From NCBI RefSeq assembly GCF_050937815.1, contig NZ_JACDIJ010000018.1, positions 1-33,825 of the forward strand: 33,825 bases of DNA. The letters run 5' to 3'. Below, one piece after another: positions 23,995-31,981 of this stretch (position 1 is its first letter; each line of letters starts with the position of its first letter). A model generated the notes under the pieces. That model had not been told where the DNA came from. It searched no databases and worked only from the letters and a program-made list of their open reading frames with translations. Source of the DNA: Treponema_C sp050937815. Lineage in GTDB: Bacteria > Spirochaetota > Spirochaetia > Treponematales > Treponemataceae. The position numbers were made by a program, and so were the translations under genes.

Positions 23995-25016
23995 GTACAA
24001 TTAAAAAGAACATTAACATAATCAATGAATGGTGCAAACAACACTATATTATCACGTTGTTAATTTTAATTGTTATAATGAGTTCTATTCCGTTTATTTA
24101 TGGAAAAAGTTACTTTATGGGAGTTATGTGCCGTATTTGCTTATATGTTTTGCTTGCAGGTGCTTTGAATATTATTAACGGATACAGCGGAATGACATGC
24201 CTCGGCGCTGCAGGTTTTTTCTGTGTCGGAGCATATACTGAAGCAATTCTCACAACTCGAATTTCTTGGAACTTTTGGCTTACTATCCCCATTGCAGGAA
24301 TTGTTACCGCAATTATCGGAGTGTTTGTAGCGCTCCCGACACTTAAAATGAGCGGGATTTATTTGTCAATCGTCACTCTCGGGTTTTCAGAAATTGCACG
24401 GCTTATAGCTCTTAACTGGACAGGATTAACAGGCGGAGCACTAGGCATCAAAGGTATTCCAATTCCACAATTTTTCGGTATTCCGCTCAGAAGTCCTAAG
24501 CGCTATTATTTTGTGTTTCTTGCGTTTGCTGCATTATTCTCATTGATTTCTTATCGTATTATTAATTCTCGAATCGGACGGGCGTGGATGTCTATTCGTG
24601 AAAATGAACTTGCTGCAAAAAGTCTCGGTTTGGATTCAGCACGATATAAAATATCGAATTTTATGTACGGTGCATTTTGGATCGGTGTTGCCGGTGCAAT
24701 TTATGCACCGTATGTACGTTTTATCGACTCGACATATTTTACGCTTGATGAAGGATGGAATATTCTTTCCATGGTTATTATCGGCGGACAAGGAACGCTC
24801 ATAGGACCGGTTGTCGGTTCTATAATCGTTAATTTTCTTACTGAAATACTGCGCCCCGTAGGACAATGGAGACTTGTTGCATACGCACTTTTAATCATTA
24901 TCATGATGTGGTTCCGTCCCCAGGGACTTGTTGGGGCGTCTGCAGTTGCAGGTAATTTGAGTTTGAAAAGATTTGTTGTACGTACCGGAAAGACGAATAA
25001 AGGTAGGCAAAGATGA
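23991..25016 (+). CDS. livM: LIV/HAAT-type ABC transporter permease LivM
   Basis: This second permease, 341 residues, has multiple membrane helices. The family motifs GALNIINGYSGMTCLGAAGF and FFCVGAYTEAIL appear in the first third, and the cytoplasmic loop RIGRAWMSIRENELAAKSLG, which touches the ATPases, is in the middle. The end GWNILSMVIIGGQGTLIGPV and MWFRPQGL is typical. Both borders are 4-bp ATGA overlaps (livH before, livG after), showing tight coupling. No truncation is seen. Confidence 0.92.
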   Translation: MSTIKKNINIINEWCKQHYIITLLILIVIMSSIPFIYGKSYFMGVMCRICLYVLLAGALNIINGYSGMTCLGAAGFFCVGAYTEAILTTRISWNFWLTIPIAGIVTAIIGVFVALPTLKMSGIYLSIVTLGFSEIARLIALNWTGLTGGALGIKGIPIPQFFGIPLRSPKRYYFVFLAFAALFSLISYRIINSRIGRAWMSIRENELAAKSLGLDSARYKISNFMYGAFWIGVAGAIYAPYVRFIDSTYFTLDEGWNILSMVIIGGQGTLIGPVVGSIIVNFLTEILRPVGQWRLVAYALLIIIMMWFRPQGLVGASAVAGNLSLKRFVVRTGKTNKGRQR

Positions 25017-25810
25017 ATACTTCTGTTTTAAAAGCGGAAAACATCTGTAAATACTACGGCGGACTTAAAGCAGTAGACAAAGTAAGCATGGAAATTGAAA
25101 AAGGTGATATATTCGGTATTATCGGACCGAACGGTGCCGGTAAAACTACATTTTTCAATGTGTGCTCAGGCATAGATCGTCCTACTGCAGGAAAAATCTT
25201 TTTTTGCGGAGAAGATATTACCGGTATGAAACCGGAAAAAGTTGCAGCAAAAGGTATGGCCAGAACCTTTCAGAATATTATGCTGTTTCGATTTATGTCT
25301 GTTTTGGAAAATATAAAAATCGGTTTTCACTTACAACTAAAAACAGGATTTGTGAGTGCAATTTTACGGAATAAAACGTACCAAAATGATGAAAAGTTCA
25401 CACTGGAAAAAGGACGTGAAATCCTTGCAATGATCGGGCTTGAAAAATATGCAAATACGCTTGCAGGAAATTTGCCTTATGGAATACAACGCAAAGTTGA
25501 AATTGCAAGAGCTCTTGCTTTGGATCCGAAAATACTTTTGCTTGATGAACCGGCCGCAGGCATGAATCCGAATGAAACAACATCACTGTCGGAGTTTATT
25601 ATAAAGCTTAATGACTTAGGCTATACCGTTGCAGTTATTGAACATGATATGAAATTTGTTATGAGAACATGTAAAAAAATACTTGTTCTTAATTTCGGAC
25701 AAAAAATATGCGAAGGAACGCCGGATATTGTCAAAAACAATCAGCAAGTACGGGAGGCCTATTTCGGTAAAGGACTTATAATAGGGGAAAAATTACATGT
25801 TGAAAATTGA
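25013..25810 (+). CDS. livG: LIV/HAAT-type ABC transporter ATPase LivG
   Basis: The protein is an ABC ATPase of 265 residues. Walker A is GPNGAGKTT (from residue 38), followed by a Q-loop region with MARTFQNIMLF. The ABC signature is the LivG form LPYGIQRKVEIARAL, Walker B is ILLLDEPAAGMNP and the switch is VIEHDMKFVM. The insertion of about 30 residues between the Q-loop and the signature distinguishes LivG from LivF. It starts in an ATGA overlap with livM and overlaps livF by 14 bases. Confidence 0.93.
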   Translation: MNTSVLKAENICKYYGGLKAVDKVSMEIEKGDIFGIIGPNGAGKTTFFNVCSGIDRPTAGKIFFCGEDITGMKPEKVAAKGMARTFQNIMLFRFMSVLENIKIGFHLQLKTGFVSAILRNKTYQNDEKFTLEKGREILAMIGLEKYANTLAGNLPYGIQRKVEIARALALDPKILLLDEPAAGMNPNETTSLSEFIIKLNDLGYTVAVIEHDMKFVMRTCKKILVLNFGQKICEGTPDIVKNNQQVREAYFGKGLIIGEKLHVEN

Positions 25811-26507
25811 AAATTTAAATGTCAATTACGGCAGTATTTCCGCTCTTCGTAATGAAACTATTACCGTAGGAAACGGGGAACTTGTTACACTCATCGGCGG
25901 TAACGGTGCCGGTAAAACTACTACACTTATGGCAATTTCCAATCTTATACCGAAAGTAAGCGGAAAAATTATATTTAAAAATAAAGATATTTCACAGCTT
26001 TCTCCCGATAAAATTGTTAAAATGGGACTTGCACATGTTCCGGAAGGTAGAAGAATATTTCCGGGGCTTACGGTCTACGAGAATCTCGTTGCAGGTACAA
26101 TGGGGAATTCTGTTATTAAAAATAAAGATATACCTCAGCTTATTGAAGAACAATACGAACTCTTTCCGCGTTTAAAAGAGCGGGAAAAACAAATGGGCGG
26201 TTCTCTTTCCGGCGGGGAACAGCAAATGCTTGCTATTGCTCGTGCTCTTATGCTTAAGCCCGATATTTTAATGCTTGATGAGCCATCTCTGGGACTTGCG
26301 CCGATTATAGTAGAAGAAATCTTTGAACTTTTGGTAAAACTTAAGATAAAAGGTAAAACGATTTTACTTATTGAGCAGAATGCATCGATGGCATTGTCAA
26401 TTGCGGATCGCGGATATGTTCTCGCGCTCGGCGAAGTCATTTTGGAAGGAACCGGACGCGCACTTCTTGCTAATCCGGAAGTAATCAAAGCCTATCTCGG
26501 AGGTTGA
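25797..26507 (+). CDS. livF: LIV/HAAT-type ABC transporter ATPase LivF
   Basis: This is the partner ATPase of LivG, 236 residues, the typical LivF length. Walker A is GGNGAGKTT (from residue 34), the LivF hallmark LAHVPEGRRIFPGLTV follows, then signature LSGGEQQMLAIARAL, Walker B ILMLDEPSLGLAP and LLIEQNASMAL. It starts inside livG. With livK, livH, livM and livG it completes an importer, so uptake does not depend on genes elsewhere. dhaK follows after 36 bases. Confidence 0.93.
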   Translation: MLKIENLNVNYGSISALRNETITVGNGELVTLIGGNGAGKTTTLMAISNLIPKVSGKIIFKNKDISQLSPDKIVKMGLAHVPEGRRIFPGLTVYENLVAGTMGNSVIKNKDIPQLIEEQYELFPRLKEREKQMGGSLSGGEQQMLAIARALMLKPDILMLDEPSLGLAPIIVEEIFELLVKLKIKGKTILLIEQNASMALSIADRGYVLALGEVILEGTGRALLANPEVIKAYLGG

Positions 26508-26543
26508 AATAATACGTATTTTTAATGATTTTAGGAGGAGATT

Positions 26544-27551
26544 ATGAAAAAAATTATTAACAAACCTGAAGATTTTGTGAATGAAATGATGGAAGGCATT
26601 GAACTCGCATACGGTGATAGAGTACATTTTCTTGACGGTGACTGTCGTGTACTTGTATCAGGATATCCGGTAAAAAACAATAAAGTTGGCATTGTAACGG
26701 CAGGCGGTAGCGGGCACCTTCCTGTGTTTTTAGGGTATGTCGGACGAGGTATGCTGGACGGCTGTGCAATCGGTAATGTGTTTGCATCTCCTTCTTCGCA
26801 GAAAATGCTGAACATGATTAAAGCATGTAATCACGGCAGCGGTGTTTTATGCTTGTATGGAAATTACGGCGGCGACAAAATGAATTTTGACATGGCTTGT
26901 GAAATGGCCGAGATGGAAAATATTAAAACAAAAACAGTACTCGTATGTGATGATGTTGCCTCAAGTCCGAAAGAATTGGCGGATAAACGACGCGGTGTTG
27001 CCGGTATGGTTTATGCATTTAAAGTTGCAGGAGCGGCTGCGGATAAAATGATGAACCTAGATGAAGTAACCAATATTACGAAAAAAGCTCTTGCCAACAT
27101 CCGCAGTATGGGTGTAGCGCTTTCTTCATGTATTTTGCCTGAAGTCGGAAAGCCAACTTTTACAATCAAAGAAGATGAAATCGAAGTCGGTATGGGTATC
27201 CATGGAGAACCGGGAATAAAAGTATGTAAGATGATGAATGCCGATGAGATTGCAAAAGTTATTTTGGATGAAATTTGCAGCGATATGTCTCTGAATTCTG
27301 GGGATAAAGTGTCGGTTATGGTAAACGGATTAGGTGCTACCCCTCTTGAAGAACAGTTAATTGTATTTCGTGCGGTTGCAAAAATTTTAAAAACAAAAAA
27401 TGTAGAAATTTTTATGCCGCATATCGGCGAATTTGCGACATCCATGGAAATGGCAGGACTTTCAATTACTGTATTTAAACTTGATGCACAGCTTGAGGAA
27501 TTACTTAGGGCGCCTGCCTCGACACCATTTTACACCAATGAAAATAAATAA
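26544..27551 (+). CDS. dhaK: DhaK-type dihydroxyacetone kinase subunit (substrate-binding)
   Basis: This is the substrate-binding half of a two-subunit DhaK/DhaL kinase, 335 residues. Residues equivalent to those that hold dihydroxyacetone are kept: His58 (GGSGH), Asp111 (NYGGDKMNF) and His220 (MGIHGEPGI), the last being the one that binds the carbonyl covalently in E. coli. Around His58, however, the sequence is GHLPVFLGYVG rather than GHEPxHxGYVG, as in divergent DhaK paralogues, so another short ketose or aldehyde may be the substrate. AGGAGG precedes the ATG. dhaL follows by 12 bases. Confidence 0.88.
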   Translation: MKKIINKPEDFVNEMMEGIELAYGDRVHFLDGDCRVLVSGYPVKNNKVGIVTAGGSGHLPVFLGYVGRGMLDGCAIGNVFASPSSQKMLNMIKACNHGSGVLCLYGNYGGDKMNFDMACEMAEMENIKTKTVLVCDDVASSPKELADKRRGVAGMVYAFKVAGAAADKMMNLDEVTNITKKALANIRSMGVALSSCILPEVGKPTFTIKEDEIEVGMGIHGEPGIKVCKMMNADEIAKVILDEICSDMSLNSGDKVSVMVNGLGATPLEEQLIVFRAVAKILKTKNVEIFMPHIGEFATSMEMAGLSITVFKLDAQLEELLRAPASTPFYTNENK

Positions 27552-27563
27552 CAGAGGTATTGT

Positions 27564-28187
27564 ATGAATGCACAAGATGTAAAAGAGGCGTGTAAATTTA
27601 TCAGCAATATAATGACAGAAAACAAAAATTATCTTATTCAGCTCGATCAACAAAACGGTGACGGAGATTTGGGTATTTCGATGAGCGAGGGGTATAAAGC
27701 TGTAAGTGACTTTCTGAATAATTCCAATGAAACGGATTTGGGCAAGATGTTTATGCAGATGAGTATGTCATTCAACGAAAAAGCCCCTTCATCGCTCGGA
27801 ACAATTACATCAATCGGAATGATGGGGATATCAAAAGCTCTTAAAGGAAAAACTGTTACTACTTTAGAAGAAACGGCTGCAGCATTCAAAGCCGGTATTG
27901 AAGAAATCAGTGCAAAATGCGGTTCAAAAATCGGCGAAAAAACAATACTGGATGCTCTTATTCCTGCTATTGATGAACTTGAAAAGTATGCTATTGACGG
28001 GGAAAAAACAGCCTTTGCATCAGCCGCTGCGGCTGCCGCACAAGGTTCGGAAAAAACAAAGAATATGAGGGCAGTGCATGGGAGGGCTGCATATTACGCG
28101 GAAAAGAGTATCGGTGTACTCGACGGAGGTTCTGTGGTCGGGAAATTAATCTTTGAGGCAATCAGCAATTACTGTCAAAGCAAATAA
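27564..28187 (+). CDS. dhaL: DhaL-type kinase subunit (nucleotide-binding)
   Basis: This is the nucleotide-binding half of the kinase, 207 residues, all helical. The magnesium-binding triad Asp28, Asp33 and Asp35 appears as LDQQNGDGDLG; the usual histidine after it (GDGDHG) is leucine here. The central SSLGTITSIGMMGIS and the Ala-rich ASAAAAAAQGSEKTK match the family. No DhaM or other phosphotransferase component is in the window, so the pair may use ATP directly or a DhaM from elsewhere. GAGG precedes the ATG. The desulfidase gene follows three bases after its stop. Confidence 0.88.
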   Translation: MNAQDVKEACKFISNIMTENKNYLIQLDQQNGDGDLGISMSEGYKAVSDFLNNSNETDLGKMFMQMSMSFNEKAPSSLGTITSIGMMGISKALKGKTVTTLEETAAAFKAGIEEISAKCGSKIGEKTILDALIPAIDELEKYAIDGEKTAFASAAAAAAQGSEKTKNMRAVHGRAAYYAEKSIGVLDGGSVVGKLIFEAISNYCQSK

Positions 28188-28190
28188 TGT

Positions 28191-29474
28191 ATGAACAAAA
28201 GAATTTATGAAGCATATGTCGCTATTCTTGAAACGGAACTTGTGCCGGCACTCGGTTGTACCGAACCTATTGCAATTGCCTTTGCAGCAGCAAAAGTACG
28301 TGATATACTCGGTACTTTTCCCGAGAAAATACAAGTAGATGCGAGCGGTAATATTATTAAGAATGTTCAAAGCGTTACCGTACCGAATTCCGGCGGTCTC
28401 AAAGGTATTGATATAGCGGCAACATTAGGCATAATCGGTGGAAATCCAAATAATAATTTGGAGGTTCTCGCCGATATTACCGATGAACAAATTAAAAAAG
28501 CGAAACAACTTGTCGCGAAGGATTTTTGTAAATGTACACTTATCGAAGGCAAAGATAATTTGTACATTCGAATAACAGCTGTAGATAAATCAGACAGGGC
28601 AGTTGTAGTTGTTTCTAAAAATCATACAAATATTTCATATGCCGAGAAAAACGGAAAAGTATTAATTGATGAACGAATTCATGAAAAAACAACAGGAACG
28701 GATCAAAATACCAATAAAGAATTACTATGCATCAAAAATATTATTGAATTTGTCGATGAAGTAAATCTCGAGGATGTAAGAGTTGTCATAGAGCGACAAA
28801 TTCAATATAATACTGCTATATCGAAAGAAGGGTTAACTCACGGATACGGTGCGCAAGTTGGACGTACAATTAAAAAATTATATGATTCTAGAGATGTACG
28901 TGTCCGTGCAAGAGCCGCAGCTGCGGCCGGAAGCGATGCACGTATGAGCGGTTGTGCAATGCCCGTTGTTATAAACAGCGGCAGCGGGAACCAAGGGATG
29001 ACTGTATCCTTACCGGTCATCGAATATGCAAAAGCATGGAAAGCGCCACATGATAAATTGATTCGTGCGCTTGTTTTAGCAAATTTAATTGCGCTTTTGC
29101 AAAAGCGCTATATCGGAAATTTGAGTGCTTTTTGTGGTGTCGTCTGTGCTGCAGTCGGCGCCGGTTGCGGTATAACTTATTTATATGGCGGTGATGAAGC
29201 AGCAATTACTCGTACTATTACAAATACACTCGCAAATATCGGAGGTATTGTTTGCGATGGGGCGAAGCCGTCATGTGCTGCAAAAATAGCTTCTGCACTT
29301 GATGCTGCAATTCTGGGTTTTGAACTGGGTGTACGGGAAGGTATTGTATTTAAGAATGGGGAAGGACTTGTTAAAAAAGATGCCGAAGACACAATCCGTA
29401 GTTTCGGTCGTGTCGGAAAAAATGGTATGCGTTCCACTGATATAGAAATATTAAATATTATGCTTGAAAAATAG
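28191..29474 (+). CDS. L-cysteine desulfidase, Fe-S type (CyuA/CdsB, UPF0597 family)
   Basis: The protein has 427 residues of the family that splits L-cysteine into pyruvate, ammonia and sulfide. It begins EAYVAILETELVPALGCTEP, the family hallmark with Cys23. The other cluster cysteines are Cys315 (SAFCGVVC), Cys355 and Cys362 (VCDGAKPSC). The spacings 40 and 7 equal those I remember for the archaeal desulfidase, so a [4Fe-4S] cluster is expected. GSGNQGM is also conserved. It relates distantly to L-serine dehydratase, so serine is an alternative substrate. It lies three bases after dhaL without a clear ribosome binding site, implying coupling. Confidence 0.85.
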   Translation: MNKRIYEAYVAILETELVPALGCTEPIAIAFAAAKVRDILGTFPEKIQVDASGNIIKNVQSVTVPNSGGLKGIDIAATLGIIGGNPNNNLEVLADITDEQIKKAKQLVAKDFCKCTLIEGKDNLYIRITAVDKSDRAVVVVSKNHTNISYAEKNGKVLIDERIHEKTTGTDQNTNKELLCIKNIIEFVDEVNLEDVRVVIERQIQYNTAISKEGLTHGYGAQVGRTIKKLYDSRDVRVRARAAAAAGSDARMSGCAMPVVINSGSGNQGMTVSLPVIEYAKAWKAPHDKLIRALVLANLIALLQKRYIGNLSAFCGVVCAAVGAGCGITYLYGGDEAAITRTITNTLANIGGIVCDGAKPSCAAKIASALDAAILGFELGVREGIVFKNGEGLVKKDAEDTIRSFGRVGKNGMRSTDIEILNIMLEK

Positions 29475-29487
29475 GATAAAACTAATA

Positions 29488-30144
29488 ATGGCCATAACAA
29501 GAACAAAATATTCAAGTACGACTTTGAAGGATATGTATTACAATATTATTTTACAGCGCATTATTCATGACGAATATAAATCGGGAGATATTATTACGGA
29601 AAAATCCCTTGTCGATGAATTTAATGTAAGTAAATCTCCCGTTCGGGAAGCTCTTGTTGCTCTCTGTAATGAAAAATTATTAAAAAGCATTCCGCGCTTC
29701 GGATATGAAGTAACACCGATTTCTGATAGAACAATCAAAGAGGTGCTCGATTATCGCATTATTTTAGAATGCGGGTATCTTAAAAAAAATTGGAATACAA
29801 TAACAGAAGAACAAATAACACAGCTGCAAGATTTACTTTATAAGGATTATAGTACGCCTACACAGCGGGAAGCTCTTGAACATTGGGAAAAAAATTGCGA
29901 CTTTCATTTAACACTTTTTTCTTTTTCAAACAATAAATTTGCATATGAAGAATTTGCAAATGTTCTGCGAATTCTCGGAATTGCTTATGTACGGTCATAT
30001 TGGAAAAAACTTCACCTTACAAAAGTAAGTAGTTCGGCCAATTATCATAAACAACTTATTAATTACCTTCTCAATAAGAATAAAGAAGCTGCTATTGAAT
30101 GTTTAAAAAAAGATATCGTAGAATTTTTCACACCCGGAAACTGA
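29488..30144 (+). CDS. GntR-family (FCD-type) transcriptional regulator
   Basis: This regulator has 218 residues. The N-terminal winged helix (about 10-75) shows YKSGDIITEKSLVDEFNVSK followed by SPVREALVALCNEKLL, the GntR signature. The C-terminal helical domain contains CDFHLTLFSFSNNKF and YHKQLINYLL, the metal-binding histidine positions of FCD regulators, so it should sense a small carboxylate or amino compound. ATG 29488 with AGGAT upstream is preferred over a TTG eight codons earlier inside the desulfidase gene. As last gene of the operon it probably controls the inverted repeat at 21256-21295. Confidence 0.87.
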   Translation: MAITRTKYSSTTLKDMYYNIILQRIIHDEYKSGDIITEKSLVDEFNVSKSPVREALVALCNEKLLKSIPRFGYEVTPISDRTIKEVLDYRIILECGYLKKNWNTITEEQITQLQDLLYKDYSTPTQREALEHWEKNCDFHLTLFSFSNNKFAYEEFANVLRILGIAYVRSYWKKLHLTKVSSSANYHKQLINYLLNKNKEAAIECLKKDIVEFFTPGN

Positions 30145-30150
30145 AATCTC

Positions 30151-30168
30151 CGTTTATGAATATAAACG
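30151..30168 (+). terminator. Weak hairpin after the island operon
   Basis: CGTTTAT (30151-30157) pairs with ATAAACG (30162-30168) across a four-base loop, six bases after the gntR stop. No T run follows, so termination is doubtful. The rest of the gap to the right repeat contains a small tandem ATCGAAC repeat and a palindrome AACTTAAGTT, but no gene. Confidence 0.25.
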
Positions 30169-30255
30169 ATTTGACTCTAATTAAAGAAAAGTTTTAAATC
30201 GAACATCGAACATATTGCTACCTTGTTTAACTTAAGTTTTTACGCGGCAATGTCC

Positions 30256-30318
30256 TTAAATAAAGTATTTTTTTCCATTTATACTTCCTTTCTTTGTCAA
30301 TTCGGATAAAACAGCTAT
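30256..30318. repeat. Right copy of the 63-bp direct repeat (end of recQ)
   Basis: Identical to 21124-21186. Here it is in frame as the last 20 codons and stop of recQ. The flanking bases differ at both ends (C/A before, G/C after), so the identity is exactly 63 bases. It is the right border of the island. Confidence 0.95.
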
Positions 30319-31791
30319 GGCGCTTTGTCTGTCCCAAATATGTGTATGCCATTTTGCGGCACTCATGCGGTTTTTGCGGAGGCAAAATTCCGTAAGACCC
30401 TTTTCCGATGTGTATCTTTTACGATTTTTATGTAAAAACCGCATAAAACTTTCGACATCTTCCGCCGTATTTTTTGCCTCTTTTTCGCAGACATCGCAGC
30501 CGGAACATACGCAGCTTTCTTCACCGAGAGCCTTTAACAGTACCTCTCTACGGCAGCTTAAAGTATTTGCAAAATCGGCAAGTACCGCATAGCGCTCACC
30601 TTTTTCCGCGCTTTGTTTATCCGCTTTTTCTTTATCCGGAAGCGACCATAACAAAACGGCCCGGGCAGGCTCACCGTCGCGTCCTGCGCGCCCGGCTTCC
30701 TGCACATAGGCTTCGGCGGTGGAAGGCGCGTCGTAATGGATAACGGTACGGATATCCTTTTTATCCACTCCCATGCCGAACGCACACGTGGAAATAAGCA
30801 CCGCATCTTTTTTAGGATAAAACCATTGTTCCGTTTCGGCCTTTTCTTCGCGCGTTAAACCGGCATGGTAAAAGCGCACGGTATCCGTTTCATCGCACCT
30901 GTGTAAAAAATCGCGCAATATAAGGGCAAGTTCCTTTGTGCGGCTGCGGCTTGCACAAAAAACAACTGCGGGGCGCTTTTCCTTCATAATAAGTTCAATA
31001 AGTGCGGGTGTTTTAGCCGCGCAGCGGTGCACCGAATAATGTATGTTCGGCCTGTCGGTTTCGCCGCGCACAATGTGAACGTCATTTGCGAATAAAACTT
31101 CTGCAACGCGATTTAAAACCGTATCCGAAGCGGTCGCTGTAAAAGCCGTTACCGTTTTGCAGCCCAACTGCTGTATAATCCTGCCCAGTTCCAAATATGC
31201 GGGGCGGAAACTGTCGCCCCATTCGCACACACAGTGCGCTTCGTCTATCGCAATGTGGGCTATAGTGCATTCGGCCAAACGCTTTACCAGCGATTCACTT
31301 TGCAGTACTTCGGGGTTTGCAAGAATAAAGCGGGCGCCTCTTTTTATGCGCTCAAAACACTCATTCCGTTCGTCCTCGCTTTGACCGCCGCGGAAGACAA
31401 CCGTATCGAGCTTTGCTTCGTCCAGACGACGCTTTTGGTCGTTCATAAGGGCAAGCAGGGGATAGATAATCAGCGTAGTCCCCTTCAAAAGAAGGGCCGG
31501 TATCATAAAACACAGCGACTTTCCCGCCCCCGTCGGCAAAAGGACGATTTGATTACCGCGCTCGCCTTCTTCGGCGGCTTCAAGAATATTTGCAATCACC
31601 ATACGCTGCCAGGGATAAAGATATGCGATACCGAAGTACTTTTGCGCGGCATCTGCAACCGGGTCGGCGGCAACCGGGTCAACAGTATGAACCGCCGCGT
31701 CAACGGGTACACCGCAGTTTGGCCGACAGTATAAATCGGCGTTTACACTGCCGGCGCCGTTTTTCAGGGCTATTTTATATTCTTCCTGCAT
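30256..31791 (-). CDS. recQ: RecQ-family ATP-dependent DNA helicase
   Basis: This is a 3'-5' DNA helicase of the RecQ family, 511 residues, somewhat short. Walker A LPTGAGKSL (85-93), the DEAH box AIDEAHCVCEWGDSFRPAY (181-199) and motif VI VQEAGRAGRDGEPA are present. A cysteine group CVCSGCDVC (427-435) binds zinc in this family. The C-terminal region is reduced and no HRDC domain is seen. An upstream ATG at 31827 is possible, but AGGAG just before ATG 31791 decides the start. The final 20 residues lie in the island's direct repeat, so they may have come with the island or be the original end. Confidence 0.88.
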   Translation of the reverse strand: MQEEYKIALKNGAGSVNADLYCRPNCGVPVDAAVHTVDPVAADPVADAAQKYFGIAYLYPWQRMVIANILEAAEEGERGNQIVLLPTGAGKSLCFMIPALLLKGTTLIIYPLLALMNDQKRRLDEAKLDTVVFRGGQSEDERNECFERIKRGARFILANPEVLQSESLVKRLAECTIAHIAIDEAHCVCEWGDSFRPAYLELGRIIQQLGCKTVTAFTATASDTVLNRVAEVLFANDVHIVRGETDRPNIHYSVHRCAAKTPALIELIMKEKRPAVVFCASRSRTKELALILRDFLHRCDETDTVRFYHAGLTREEKAETEQWFYPKKDAVLISTCAFGMGVDKKDIRTVIHYDAPSTAEAYVQEAGRAGRDGEPARAVLLWSLPDKEKADKQSAEKGERYAVLADFANTLSCRREVLLKALGEESCVCSGCDVCEKEAKNTAEDVESFMRFLHKNRKRYTSEKGLTEFCLRKNRMSAAKWHTHIWDRQSAIAVLSELTKKGSINGKKYFI

Positions 31792-31850
31792 ACACGCTCC
31801 TATAGTATATATAGGCGCAGACTGCATTTTTTTTAGACTTTTTGTAAAAA

Positions 31851-31883
31851 AAATTGTATAAAATTGTATAAAACGGAAAACAA
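31851..31883 (-). promoter_or_regulatory. Possible recQ promoter with a 10-bp tandem repeat
   Basis: On the minus strand TTGTTT (31883-31878), 17 bases, TATACA (31860-31855). The plus-strand sequence AAATTGTATA occurs twice in tandem (31851-31870), so a second TATACA lies ten bases away. The predicted leader is about 57 bases and ends in an AGGAG ribosome binding site. Confidence 0.35.
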
Positions 31884-31925
31884 GCCTAAAAAAAAGGTTG
31901 CAGAAATTAAAAGAAAATAAAAAAA

Positions 31926-31957
31926 GCTGTCTTAAAAGCGCTTACTTTTCCGACAGC
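31926..31957 (-). terminator. Rho-independent terminator of guaB
   Basis: GCTGTC (31926-31931) pairs with GACAGC (31952-31957), and AAAAG (31934-31938) with CTTTT (31945-31949), with a 2x2 mismatch between. On the minus strand it is followed by a long T run. It lies about 25 bases past the guaB stop and resembles the terminator after sppA. Confidence 0.8.
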
Positions 31958-31981
31958 CTGAATCTTATTACTCCTCGAACC

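Larger units (their letters stand above)
21124..30318. mobile_element. Putative 9.1-kb catabolic island inserted at the 3' end of recQ
   Basis: The segment is bracketed by exact 63-bp direct repeats, one of which is the 3' end of recQ. This is the usual signature of an element integrated into the end of a gene with regeneration of that gene. It carries ten genes, all on the plus strand, in one apparent operon: ATC hydrolase-like, livKHMGF, dhaK, dhaL, cysteine desulfidase and gntR. By eye, base composition is more A+T-rich than in the flanking pot, MFS and galK genes. No integrase, transposase or relaxase is visible, so mobility would need help in trans or may have been lost; homologous recombination between the repeats could delete it cleanly. 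The island name is inference from structure. Confidence 0.6.

Noticed and set aside
21187..30255. Integrase, transposase or relaxase inside the island
   Set aside because: All ten genes are accounted for by metabolic, transport or regulatory families; no recombinase motif was seen in the rest.
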